From the NCBI RefSeq assembly GCF_003432065.1, contig NZ_QWDE01000001.1:186001-250000 (forward strand): DNA of 64,000 nucleotides. Direction: 5' to 3'. The first letter of the stretch is position 1. Each line of letters begins with the position of its first letter. Below are positions 1 to 8,256 of the stretch, in pieces. A program made the translations under genes and the position numbers. The notes beneath the pieces were generated by a model that was not told the origin of the DNA, did not search any database, and saw nothing but the letters and a program-made list of their open reading frames with translations. The stretch comes from Mucilaginibacter terrenus (GTDB lineage: Bacteria; Bacteroidota; Bacteroidia; Sphingobacteriales; Sphingobacteriaceae).

Positions 1-1
1 A

Positions 2-271
2 GATGAGCTTAAACAGAAGATATATTATGCCGCTGTAAAAGAGCAGCTAAACGGCAACGAAACGCTTATAACCAACATCCGCCACCTGGAAGCACTGCAA
101 AAAACAGAGGAAAGTCTCTCAAGGGTGTTGAAGGGGATAGATGATATCACATCGGACTTCCTGGCGATGGACATTAAACAAGCGCTACACTACCTTGGCG
201 AAATAACAGGAGCAGTTACTACAGACGATTTGCTGGAAAATATTTTTAGCAAGTTCTGTATCGGCAAGTGA
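2..271 (+). CDS. mnmE: tRNA modification GTPase MnmE, C-terminal end (5' end outside window)
   Basis: The reading frame enters from the left edge and gives about 89 residues ending in FSKFCIGK. That CIGK terminus, with the Cys used in MnmE chemistry, is the hallmark of MnmE/TrmE. The preceding helical stretch, with LRxxDITSDFLAMDIKQAL-like spacing and GEITGAVTTDDLLENIF, matches the end of the family's helical domain. MnmE works with MnmG in the cytoplasm to modify the wobble uridine of some tRNAs. Only the tail is visible, so the G domain cannot be judged. It converges with degenerate minus-strand genes that start right at its stop codon. Confidence 0.93.
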   Translation, partial: DELKQKIYYAAVKEQLNGNETLITNIRHLEALQKTEESLSRVLKGIDDITSDFLAMDIKQALHYLGEITGAVTTDDLLENIFSKFCIGK

Positions 272-401
272 CCCCTTCAAACACCCCAACCGCGCCGATT
301 CCGATCAACGACCAGGCAGTGAGGGTACGTTTAAGACCTTTGTTTTTAGCAGTCTCTTCTAGCAACAGTTTGTCGAATTCTTTTTCCAACCGGGTGGCAT
401 A
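255..401 (-). pseudogene. Fragment of a small membrane protein
   Basis: On the minus strand a frame reads ATRLEKEFDKLLLEE followed by a basic stretch and a hydrophobic segment (AWSLIGIGAVGVFEG). It looks like a short charged helix followed by one membrane span. No in-frame ATG exists, but an ATG one base out of frame sits directly before ATRLEKEF, so a single-base loss near the start is likely. The last residues read antisense into mnmE, so the natural end also seems lost. The family is not recognised. It is listed because the composition is protein-like and it belongs to the decayed block that follows. Confidence 0.4.
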
Positions 402-1215
402 TTAGCGGTTTGATTGTGATTTAAGCGCGGTAAGTTCGCCTAATGTTCGGGTTATGGCTACTTTGTTTTCCAAACTAAAGACCTGACAATGGCGGCCACC
501 TCAAGATTTAAAGTATCAATTTATGTGGGCCGGTGATTTCGGATATCCTGTAAAGTGGAGATGAATTTCCCGTCAGACACACGGCTGATCGATAGCAGAG
601 TGTTTCTTATCTCCTCAGACTGGAATGATTACCCTGACTAATTCGCCATTATAGCACATTCTTCAATGATGCGCTCTGCTAGTTTCATCGCCGCGGGTTC
701 GCGATAAAAAGCGCCGTTGTCCACCTCCAGTAAAGGGCAGACTGAATTGAAAACACACAGTTAATGATCGCCTTCTGCCAGATCATCTTATTAATATCGT
801 CCTCCCGGACGAATGGGAACCAGTTGGTATGAAGCTGGTCAACAACAAGGTTGTTAAAAGCAGTTTCACTGTTAAGAATTCCGATGGGACTCGTAGCTAC
901 TGGCCGAAACCGCAATTCATCGGCAATCTCAAACTGGCTGGTTGCCAGTAATACGCCGCGGTATAAATTTTTGAAACCGCGACTTAGGAATGGTCATTCA
1001 ATGTTCAAGCCATTTTGCAAGAGCACCACGGGTGCGGTAACTGCTATCTTTAGCAGCTTTTCTGCTCTCCGTTCGTTCGCGAAGGATTCACTGGTTACCA
1101 TAAAAATACCGTTCGGCGCACTGACAGAGCTAAAGTTTTTACCTCCAGATCAGCTTGTAGCATAGAACCGTCAGGTAGGTTCAACCGAGTGCTCTCCAAC
1201 TCGTCTGATTGGTGA
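402..1215 (-). pseudogene. Ketopantoate reductase-like gene (PanE/ApbA family), degraded
   Basis: Pieces in all three minus-strand frames join into a PanE-like protein. In order they are LPDGSMLQADLEVKTLAL, then a frame change to APVVLLQNGLNIE with an in-frame TGA, then RGFKNLYRGVLLATSQFEIA, then MIWQKAIINCVF. A further frame change leads to NSVCPLLEVDNGAFYREPA, then STLQDIRN, an in-frame TAA and EVAAIVRSL, and finally GELTALKSQ before the stop. Family members reduce ketopantoate to pantoate with NADPH. The N-terminal Rossmann glycine motif is absent, so the 5' end is also lost. At least three frame changes and two internal stops make this a dead gene rather than one sequencing error. The family call rests on motif recall and needs a search. 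Confidence 0.72.
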
Positions 1216-1231
1216 TCCTGTCTGCATGGCG

Positions 1232-2219
1232 TTAGGCTACCCAAATAAGCAGCTTTGAACTTCTATGTGCTAAATTACTCGCGTAGGCTTGTCGGATCTT
1301 TAGCGTCATATCAGCTATTTCGTCTTTGCGTTTAAATGAAACGCCGGGATGCTTCTGCATACTTGATCAACTCTGTTGCGGCTTTCACCATCTGCGGTGT
1401 ACCGCTTACCCGGTCATGAAAAGTTAAGGAGAGTTGCCTGCGCTTTATTGCTGCCTCTTCATAAAGCTGATCGAATTCCATTTTGATCTGTGTGATATAT
1501 TGATCTGGAGAGAAGTTTTTCAATTCAATCATACCCAGATCGTTATTACGTACTGTGTACGGTACAACCGCAAAATCTTTTTGATTGACCTTGATGATAA
1601 ATGGCTCGTCCCGGCTCAAGTCATCAATATGATAGATACATCCGAGTTCCTGCAATGTTTTCAACGTGTTTTCACTGCGACGAAGGAAACTGGCGTTGTA
1701 AGCGACTGCGGTTTGCCCGATTACATGTTTTATTGCGTCCAAACCCTCTTTGATGAATTTTTTTTCCTCCTCATAAGACATATCGTATTCATCTTTCCAG
1801 GTCATGCCATGGCCAGAGGCTTCATGCCCGCAATCTACGATCTCCTTGGCTAAAGCGGGATTCTTTAAAAACGGCTGCACCTACCATGTGAGTTGTTACC
1901 TTAATGCCTAATTTGTCCCAGTTGTCCAGCATGCGGGGAATACCTTCTTTGTAACCATATTCGTACCAGGTGGCTGCGGGTAGATCTTTGTAACCTGATT
2001 TCATGTTTGGCGGAATGGACTTGGTGCATTATCCGGCTGTCCGCCTGCTTCAAACAGCATGGTGGCAGATACCACCAACCTTGAGCCATCTGCCCATTTT
2101 GAACGCGTCGGTGCATAAACCTTACCCGGCTTTTCAGCATTTGCAATTTGATTTGCTCCTATAATACCAGCCATCTATAGCAGGCCGGTTTGCTTAATAA
2201 AATGTCTTCTGTCTAACAT
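1232..2219 (-). pseudogene. Polysaccharide deacetylase (NodB/PuuE-like) with Tat-type leader, degraded
   Basis: The start at 2219 gives MLDRRHFIKQTGLL, a twin-arginine leader, followed by an in-frame TAG at 2175-2177. Reading on gives GKVYAPTRSKWADGSRLVV and a frame change near 2005. GYKDLPAATWYEYGYKEGIP and a Thr-His-Met-Val-Gly segment then lead to a second frame change in a T-run near 1875. The frame continues as NPALAKEIVDCGHEASGHG and SLTFHDRVSG, and a third change near 1340 leads to KRKDEIADMTLK. The ordered motifs match the cyclic-imidase/allantoinase-like branch of polysaccharide deacetylases. One nonsense codon plus three frame shifts imply loss of function; at least one shift is in a homopolymer and could be a read error. 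An SDR gene lies upstream in the same direction. Confidence 0.78.
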
Positions 2220-2248
2220 AACGGTACTGTTGTAATTGATATTATCAG

Positions 2249-2278
2249 CCAATGCTGTTCTCGAAGAAACAGCATTGG
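2249..2278. terminator. Hairpin downstream of the SDR gene
   Basis: A perfect 11-bp inverted repeat (CCAATGCTGTT / AACAGCATTGG) with an 8-nt loop lies just past the SDR stop codon and before the deacetylase pseudogene. No clear T-run follows on the minus strand. It is probably a terminator or RNA-end-protecting hairpin, but efficiency cannot be judged. A short GGATT tandem repeat sits beside it. Confidence 0.45.
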
Positions 2279-2297
2279 ATTGGATTGGATTTTATAA

Positions 2298-3044
2298 TTA
2301 GTAAAGTCCCTGATTAAATTTTGCAATGGCTGCTTTAGGGTCTGCAAAGTAGTCTGCATACTGCTGGCTGGCTTCACCTACAAATATTTCATTACGGTCT
2401 TCATTAATGCCTTTATAAATATCCTGCGCTGCTACTTCCGGCGGTAAACCATGCTGCTCACCACCCATATCTTTAGTGGCGTCTGTATTGATAAGTGAGG
2501 GCATTACCTCAAAGATTTTGATATTGGTATCTGATGACAAGGTTAATCGCAATGCTACAGAGTGAGAATGTAAAGCTGTTTTAGCGTCTGAATATGTTGG
2601 CAGAACTACTAACGGATGAAACGCCACATTAGACGTGATATTGACAATGGCTGCCTCAGCCTGTTTTTTCAATAACGGCAACAACAATTCGATCAATCTA
2701 ACCGGGGCAAAATAGTTAGTGTCAAACTCTTGTCTTGCTTTTTCAACTGCATTTGCACCTTCACCCAATTTGTAAACGAAACCCACACCGGCATTATTAA
2801 TCAGCACACTCAAATCGCTGTAATCAGTTTCCAAATTTTTGACAAGGCTGGCAACTGAGTCTGCATCGGTCACATCACTAACGATATAATCTGCGCCTAT
2901 TTCTTTAGCGGCTTTTTCCAGTTTTGCTGGATTGCGCCCAGAGATAATTACTTTGTTGCCCTTTTGAATTAAAAGTTGTGCGATTGCATAACCAATTCCC
3001 GAACCACCGCCTGTTACCAATACTGTTTTCTTTGTGATTTTCAT
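2298..3044 (-). CDS. SDR family oxidoreductase (DltE-like)
   Basis: This 248-residue classical short-chain dehydrogenase has the Rossmann motif TGGGSGIG near residue 11, NNAG near residue 90, a Ser in NITSNVAF and the YSDAK (YxxxK) active site near residue 155. It belongs to the DltE-like branch. It should use NAD(P)H on an unknown carbonyl or alcohol. It diverges from an HxlR regulator 106 bases away, and the shared gap carries a perfect palindrome, so HxlR-controlled expression is likely. HxlR/SDR pairs usually respond to electrophiles or aldehydes, but no substrate can be named here. Confidence 0.88.
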   Translation of the reverse strand: MKITKKTVLVTGGGSGIGYAIAQLLIQKGNKVIISGRNPAKLEKAAKEIGADYIVSDVTDADSVASLVKNLETDYSDLSVLINNAGVGFVYKLGEGANAVEKARQEFDTNYFAPVRLIELLLPLLKKQAEAAIVNITSNVAFHPLVVLPTYSDAKTALHSHSVALRLTLSSDTNIKIFEVMPSLINTDATKDMGGEQHGLPPEVAAQDIYKGINEDRNEIFVGEASQQYADYFADPKAAIAKFNQGLY

Positions 3045-3073
3045 GACTTTTATATTCTATTATTATTTTTAAA

Positions 3074-3096
3074 TTTACTTGCTTTTTGCAAGTAAA
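3074..3096. promoter_or_regulatory. Candidate HxlR operator (perfect inverted repeat)
   Basis: TTTACTTGC and GCAAGTAAA form a perfect 9-bp inverted repeat with a 5-nt spacer in the gap between the SDR and hxlR-type genes. A second half-like copy, TTGCAAGTATTA, lies at about 3123-3134. Dimeric winged-helix HxlR proteins bind such palindromes between divergent genes. The assignment is inferred from position and symmetry. Confidence 0.55.
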
Positions 3097-3150
3097 CAAA
3101 GGTAAATCAATTAACTTTCAATTTGCAAGTATTATTTAACATTTAATGTC

Positions 3151-3567
3151 ATGAAAGAAATTCAACACAGATCAGATTGCCCTATATCGTTTTCTTTAGA
3201 TTATATAGGTGATAAATGGGTATTATTAATTCTTAGGGATTTGATATTTACTGAGAAATCTACTTATGGGGATTTTTTGGCTTCTAAAGAAAGAATAGCC
3301 ACCAATATTCTCGCTGACCGGCTCAAGTTATTGGAAGCAAATGAATTCATAAAATCTGAAGTATCACCACATAAGAAGAATAAGTTTATCTATAATCTCA
3401 CAGAGAAAGGTATTGATCTTATCCCGGCAATTGTTGAACTGATGATCTGGGGATCAAAATATAATCCTCCAGGCGCGGAGCAGGTGCTAAAAAAAATAAA
3501 AATTGACAAGGAAGGCACTATCAAAGAATTAAAAGACAAACTTTTACAACGCCTTAATAAAGTATAA
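3151..3567 (+). CDS. HxlR family transcriptional regulator
   Basis: This 138-residue winged-helix protein shows the family signature: a Cys near the start (DCPISFSLDYIGDKWVLLIL) followed by FLASKERIATNILADRLKLLE and TEKGIDLIPAIVEL. The Cys at residue 10 is the usual redox or electrophile-sensing position. It diverges from the SDR gene and probably controls that gene and itself through the palindrome at 3074-3096. The C-terminal 30 residues are Lys-rich and slightly longer than the family core. Confidence 0.9.
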   Translation: MKEIQHRSDCPISFSLDYIGDKWVLLILRDLIFTEKSTYGDFLASKERIATNILADRLKLLEANEFIKSEVSPHKKNKFIYNLTEKGIDLIPAIVELMIWGSKYNPPGAEQVLKKIKIDKEGTIKELKDKLLQRLNKV

Positions 3568-3617
3568 ACACAGGTTTAAACTAAGTAGGTCGGTTTTAAC
3601 AGGCTTTACCTATTTAG

Positions 3618-4511
3618 CTATTGCTGAAGCTTAGCAGCAAACCTGACAAATAACTCGGCCAGTTGGTCGGGCTGGCCATACGTGTTTATGAGGTAGAAAG
3701 AACGTTTAAGGGAAACGCCTTTTATATCAATAATCTTCAATTCGTTAGCTTTTAACTCTTTGAGAACGGCATGTACAGAAAGAAAAGCAAGGCAATTGCT
3801 CTCGGTAAGATACGATTTAATGCTCTCGGTATTACCCAGCTTCATTTCGACCTGAAGGTCTGAAAGCTTAATGCTGTGTTGTTTTAATGCTTGCATTACA
3901 ACATCCTGGGATCCCGAACCCTGTTCGCGCATTAAAAGCGGGAAGTTTTTTAACTCATCAGGCTTGATAACATCTTTTCTAATCGTGGTATTAGACGTGG
4001 CAGTTACCAGCACCATCTCATCTTTTAAAAACTCCTGGTAACTGAGCTCGGGGTTACGATTGATGCCTTCTATGATACCCATATCAATCTCCTTATTCAA
4101 TAAAGCTTCTTCTACCTGTTCTGTATTACCGGTAATTAAGCTGACGTTGACGTCTTTAAACCTACTGTGGAATTTGGCAAGGATTGCAGGTAGCACGTAT
4201 TGGCCAACAGTATTACTGGCCCCAATTTTCAATTCGCCCCGTTGCTGGTTTGCTAAAGTGTTCATGTCAAACTCCAGCTCTTTATAAACTCCGTTTAACT
4301 GTTCGGCATACTTCAGCAAAGTAATTCCAGCAGGTGTTAAACTTACTTTGCGATTTCCGCTACGCACAATAAGCGCAGTTTTGAATTGTGCTTCCAGTTC
4401 GCGTATGTGTTTAGTTACCGCAGGTTGGGTAATAAAAAGCTCTTCAGCGGCACGTGTAAAGTTAAGCCGTTTGGCTACCTTATAAAAAACGTGTAACCTA
4501 TAATCGAACAT
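3618..4511 (-). CDS. LysR family transcriptional regulator
   Basis: This 297-residue protein has the typical N-terminal winged helix (FTRAAEELFITQPAVTKHIR) and a substrate-binding domain beginning near residue 90 (GELKIGASNTVGQYVLPAIL). It lies back to back with a YeiH-family transporter, an arrangement common for YeiE/CysB-like LysR proteins. It is expected to control the transporter in response to a small ligand. The 139-base gap is AT-rich, with two ATCGAC repeats near 4611 and 4637, but no clear T-N11-A box could be singled out. Confidence 0.93.
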   Translation of the reverse strand: MFDYRLHVFYKVAKRLNFTRAAEELFITQPAVTKHIRELEAQFKTALIVRSGNRKVSLTPAGITLLKYAEQLNGVYKELEFDMNTLANQQRGELKIGASNTVGQYVLPAILAKFHSRFKDVNVSLITGNTEQVEEALLNKEIDMGIIEGINRNPELSYQEFLKDEMVLVTATSNTTIRKDVIKPDELKNFPLLMREQGSGSQDVVMQALKQHSIKLSDLQVEMKLGNTESIKSYLTESNCLAFLSVHAVLKELKANELKIIDIKGVSLKRSFYLINTYGQPDQLAELFVRFAAKLQQ

Positions 4512-4683
4512 AGTGCTATCAATAAAATGATCTGTTATTTTGCCGAACAGCTTATAGATTAAATCGGCAACAAAGATATTGTTTTTTATCGGTTTAATAA
4601 CCGTTGGTTATCGACCATCATTATCTCTCATAAAAATCGACGGTCAATGAATGGAATATTTGCAGCTACAAAACATTGTAAAT

Positions 4684-5664
4684 ATGAACACTCAACAGCA
4701 TTCCATTGAAAATCTAAGGACAGATACCCTCTTTAAAATTAATGAAACCGGCCGGAAGGTAATTTTTGTTATCTGTTTGGCTTTGTGCATAACACCCTAT
4801 GTTAGTGCGGCAACTGCACTCTTTTTAGGTTTGGTGATAGCCCAGATAATCGGCCACCCATGCCAGCACCTGAATCACAGGGCTACGCACTGGTTATTAC
4901 AGGTATCTGTGGTGGGTCTCGGCTTTGGAATGAATGTTCATAGTGCTTTGCAGGCAGGTAAGCAGGGTATCCTGTTTACAATTGCTTCAATCATTAGCAC
5001 GCTGGTTTTTGGCTGCCTGATGGGCCGCTGGTTAAATATCGAGAAAAAAACATCGTACTTGATCGCCTCAGGAACAGCTATTTGTGGGGGCAGTGCAATT
5101 GCAGCAGTATCGCCTGTCATCAAAGCAGAGGAAAAGCAAATATCCGTTGCCCTGGGATGTGTGTTCATCCTCAACTCCGTTGCGTTGTTCGTATTTCCGG
5201 CCGTAGGCCATTACCTCAGATTATCGCAAACACAATTTGGGTTGTGGTGTGCTATAGCCATCCATGATACCAGTTCGGTTGTTGGGGCAGCCAGTAAATA
5301 CGGGCCGCAAGCCTTAGAAGTAGCAACAACAGTTAAGCTAGCCCGTGCATTATGGATAATCCCGGTAGCTTTCCTGTCCACCTTTATCTTCAAGAACAAA
5401 TCAAAAAAGATCAGCATACCTTATTTTATCGGACTGTTTATTATAGCGATGATCGCCAACACCTATATACCGGCAGTAAAGATTATTAGCCCGTACCTGA
5501 TGGTTGTTGCAAAAACAGGGCTCACCCTCACCTTATTTTTAATTGGTGCGGGCTTATCCAGGAAAATACTTGCAGCCGTAGGATTTAAACCCCTAATACA
5601 AGGCATAGCGCTTTGGGTGCTGATCTCAACAACGGCCTTATATGCCATAATGCACTGGGCTTAA
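4684..5664 (+). CDS. yeiH: YeiH family (UPF0324) membrane transporter, putative sulfate/sulfonate exporter
   Basis: A hydrophobic protein with about ten membrane spans. Family features include GLGFGMNVHSALQAGKQG, the SGTAICGGSAIAAVSPVI motif and CAIAIHDTSSVVGAASKYG. The frame is open from an ATG at 4651, but the ATG at 4684 is preferred because it follows an AT-rich leader and gives the usual short cytoplasmic N-terminus before the first span. The family is annotated as a putative sulfate exporter and the substrate is not firmly known. The divergent LysR gene is the likely regulator. Confidence 0.88.
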   Translation: MNTQQHSIENLRTDTLFKINETGRKVIFVICLALCITPYVSAATALFLGLVIAQIIGHPCQHLNHRATHWLLQVSVVGLGFGMNVHSALQAGKQGILFTIASIISTLVFGCLMGRWLNIEKKTSYLIASGTAICGGSAIAAVSPVIKAEEKQISVALGCVFILNSVALFVFPAVGHYLRLSQTQFGLWCAIAIHDTSSVVGAASKYGPQALEVATTVKLARALWIIPVAFLSTFIFKNKSKKISIPYFIGLFIIAMIANTYIPAVKIISPYLMVVAKTGLTLTLFLIGAGLSRKILAAVGFKPLIQGIALWVLISTTALYAIMHWA

Positions 5665-5804
5665 ACAAAAAAAATGAAATTTTTAATGGATTCGTTTCAA
5701 TTCACAAAGTTATGCCGGCTTCAGCCCCGGATTTGCCGGATTCACGGTTTTACCTTTCTGAGAGTTTTAACATATTGCTTATTTTAAGTTAGGAATTAAA
5801 TAAT

Positions 5805-6734
5805 ATGAAAAAGTTTCTTTCGGTAGCAATATCCGCAGCTTTAGGTGTACTGATTGTTTTGCAACTTTTCAGGCCGGGTATACCAAACCCACCGGTGACC
5901 GGCGAGCTGCAGGCGCCAGCAAATATAAAAGCCATTTTTGTTAAGGCTTGTTATGATTGTCATTCCAATCAAACCAATTTGCGCTGGTATGATAAAGTGC
6001 AGCCGGTTTATTGGAAAGTGGCCCGGGATGTACGCGAAGGCCGGGAAGGGCTGAACTTTTCTAACTGGGACAAACTTGCCCCTGCAGACGAGAAAGCAAA
6101 GCTATGGGAGGCCGTAAACCAGATCGAGCAAGGTGCCATGCCGATAAAAAGCTATGCACTTGTTCATACAGACGCCAAGGTTTCCAAAATGGAATTGCTC
6201 ACACTCAAAAATTACCTGGCAGGTACGATACACAATATGCCAAATGATACGGCCAAAATTAATGCGCTGCATAAACAACGAAAAACTGTAGGCACAACTG
6301 AGCCTCAAAAATTGCCGGAAAGCTTAAATGGCATCACCTACATCCCGGATTACAAGAACTGGCAGGTCATCAGTACTTCAGACCGGTTTGACAATGGCAC
6401 AATGCGGGTCATTTACGGGAACGATATTGCCGTACAGTCCGTTAAAGCACACCACAATAACCCATGGCCAGATGGAGCCATCTTTGCCAAAGTAGCCTGG
6501 GACAAGTTGGAAGATGTTAAAGGAATGGTATCTACCGGTGCATTTAAGCAAGTTGAGTTTATGATTAAAGATGCGAAGAAATATAAATCGACTGATGGCT
6601 GGGGTTTTGCCCGGTTTAAAACCCCTAAACTAAAGCCTTATGGTAAAGGTGCAATGTTTACCTCAGAATGTATCAATTGCCATAAACCAATGCAGGCAAA
6701 TGATTTTGTATTCACCTTCCCCATCAAAAACTAA
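5805..6734 (+). CDS. Haem-binding domain plus cytochrome P460 fusion protein
   Basis: A 309-residue exported protein with an N-terminal hydrophobic anchor or signal (residues 4-22). The first domain holds CYDCHSNQTNLRWYDKVQPV, the CxxCH haem c motif of the haem_bd family, with a downstream Met-containing segment. The second domain, from about residue 175, resembles cytochrome P460 (ITYIPDYKNWQVISTSDRFD) and ends in CINCHKPMQANDFVFTFP, a second CxxCH. It is therefore likely a periplasmic dihaem redox protein. AGGA lies before the ATG. It is first in a four-gene run with a lipoprotein and a two-component system. P460 enzymes oxidise hydroxylamine in some nitrifiers; the role here is unknown. 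Confidence 0.85.
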   Translation: MKKFLSVAISAALGVLIVLQLFRPGIPNPPVTGELQAPANIKAIFVKACYDCHSNQTNLRWYDKVQPVYWKVARDVREGREGLNFSNWDKLAPADEKAKLWEAVNQIEQGAMPIKSYALVHTDAKVSKMELLTLKNYLAGTIHNMPNDTAKINALHKQRKTVGTTEPQKLPESLNGITYIPDYKNWQVISTSDRFDNGTMRVIYGNDIAVQSVKAHHNNPWPDGAIFAKVAWDKLEDVKGMVSTGAFKQVEFMIKDAKKYKSTDGWGFARFKTPKLKPYGKGAMFTSECINCHKPMQANDFVFTFPIKN

Positions 6735-6736
6735 CC

Positions 6737-7216
6737 ATGAAATCTTCATTAAAAATACTAGTTGCTGGTGTTATTATTTTAAGCGGTTGTCAATCTGCAA
6801 CAGATCCTGATCAACTTATTAATAAGAAGGCCTCTTTGCCGCAAACCTTCAGCTTGTCTGATCTGCACCAGAAAGTAATTACCTCTTTTATCAACAATAA
6901 GGAGCACACTACGGGTATTTTGTATGGCAATGAGCAGGCATACTCAGCTTCGAACCATACCTTGGCAAAAAAGATCCCCGGGGCCTCCTATACATTGGTC
7001 ACGTGGCGTCAGCAGGACGACCCACATTGGTTCGGCGCACGTATACCCGGCAATTTGATCTCGGCCGAAAAACTTACCTGGATCAGCCGGGACGGGATAA
7101 CTACTTACCAGTATCAGAAGTTTTCGGGTAAAGATTTGAGTAAGTTAGCAGACACAACCGGCAGCGGCGAACACATTCGGTTTATACTGTCGCAGAAAGC
7201 ATCTGTTATGCCATGA
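6737..7216 (+). CDS. Small lipoprotein of unknown function linked to the P460 gene
   Basis: A 159-residue protein with a lipoprotein signal ending in LSGC at residues 15-18, so it is probably anchored in a membrane facing the periplasm. The rest contains a TTGILYGNEQAY segment and GASYTLVTWRQQDDPHWFG, with no motif I recognise. It starts 2 bases after the P460 stop and overlaps the kinase gene by 4 bases (ATGA), so all are co-transcribed and probably translationally coupled. It may be an accessory or sensory partner of the cytochrome; that is inference from position only. Confidence 0.75.
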   Translation: MKSSLKILVAGVIILSGCQSATDPDQLINKKASLPQTFSLSDLHQKVITSFINNKEHTTGILYGNEQAYSASNHTLAKKIPGASYTLVTWRQQDDPHWFGARIPGNLISAEKLTWISRDGITTYQYQKFSGKDLSKLADTTGSGEHIRFILSQKASVMP

Positions 7217-8256
7217 TTTTTGAACGATACATAGGGCCTGAAAATACCAGGGTATTTGCCATTTCACCAAAGGTGATCTGGCTTTCTGCACTTTTTATGG
7301 GAATATTGGCATCTATTCCCAAGATATTGCAATTTCAGGGCAGCCTAGTTGAAATCATTGCCGACTGCATCATCGCCTTTTGCTACTCGTTGTATGTGTG
7401 GTTCTACAATCTGTATACCTTGCCAAGGTACACGCACCAGACCATTACCACCAAGTTCTTCGGAAACCGTCTAACCAAAAGCCTGTTGCTGGGCATTTTG
7501 GTGATGGGGATATTGGTACTGATGAACCAGTTGGTATTCAAAGATCGGTTGATCGGGTCGATGATGTTGATGTATCAGTTCAGAGGGGTTTTGATCAATC
7601 TCACTGTTTACATGTTCATTTACCTGCTTTATCAGAGTTTTATGAACCGGGTGATCGCTGTCGAACTGGAACGCATCAAATCTGACCACCTGGAAGCCCG
7701 TTACGAGTTACTAAAGCAACAGGTTAATCCGCATTTTTTATTCAATAGCTTAAATACCCTGAAATCAATGGTGGAGATCAGCGATGAGCATTCGGCTGAT
7801 TTCATTTTGAGGCTTTCGGATTTTTACCGCTATTCTTTAGAAAGCCGTAAAAAGGATGTAGTAGCTGTGCAGGAAGAAGTGAAAATGCTGAAATCGTATT
7901 TTTATCTGCTACAGGCCCGTTTTGAAGAGGGGATTTCTTTGGAAATGAATATTTTACCCGAGCATCAGAAGACCATGATACCGATATTCACTTTACAGCT
8001 ATTAGCCGAAAATGCAGTAAAGCATAACATCATTTCTGTTGATCAGCCACTATATATAAAAATAACTTCGTCTGGAAACTGGTTAACGGTTGAGAATAAC
8101 TTACAGATAAAAAGTATTCCGGAGCTGTCTACAAAAATTGGCCTGGAAAATATCAAACAGCGTTATCTGCACCTTACTGGCCGGCCGGTAGAGGTAGCTG
8201 CAAACGAACAATGTTTTACCGTAAAGCTTCCGCTAAATGAACATATTGGTGCTTGA
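7213..8256 (+). CDS. LytS-type sensor histidine kinase
   Basis: A 347-residue kinase of the His_kinase (YehU/LytS) family. Four hydrophobic segments lie at about residues 20-36, 48-66, 90-106 and 125-142. A short linker leads to the phosphoacceptor motif QQVNPHFLFNSLNTLK with His174. The ATP-binding part has the N-box LLAENAVKHNI and GLENIKQRYLHL. There is no obvious extracellular sensor domain, so the signal is probably sensed in the membrane or via the lipoprotein encoded upstream. The gene overlaps both neighbours (4 bases upstream, 20 bases downstream). Confidence 0.93.
   Translation: MIFERYIGPENTRVFAISPKVIWLSALFMGILASIPKILQFQGSLVEIIADCIIAFCYSLYVWFYNLYTLPRYTHQTITTKFFGNRLTKSLLLGILVMGILVLMNQLVFKDRLIGSMMLMYQFRGVLINLTVYMFIYLLYQSFMNRVIAVELERIKSDHLEARYELLKQQVNPHFLFNSLNTLKSMVEISDEHSADFILRLSDFYRYSLESRKKDVVAVQEEVKMLKSYFYLLQARFEEGISLEMNILPEHQKTMIPIFTLQLLAENAVKHNIISVDQPLYIKITSSGNWLTVENNLQIKSIPELSTKIGLENIKQRYLHLTGRPVEVAANEQCFTVKLPLNEHIGA

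Noticed and set aside
851-1165. Plus-strand frame of 104 codons
   Set aside because: It lies opposite the PanE-like pseudogene and its translation shows no domain; the minus-strand frames do.
1434-1853. Plus-strand frame of 139 codons
   Set aside because: It is the shadow of the polysaccharide deacetylase pseudogene; composition is unlike a real protein.
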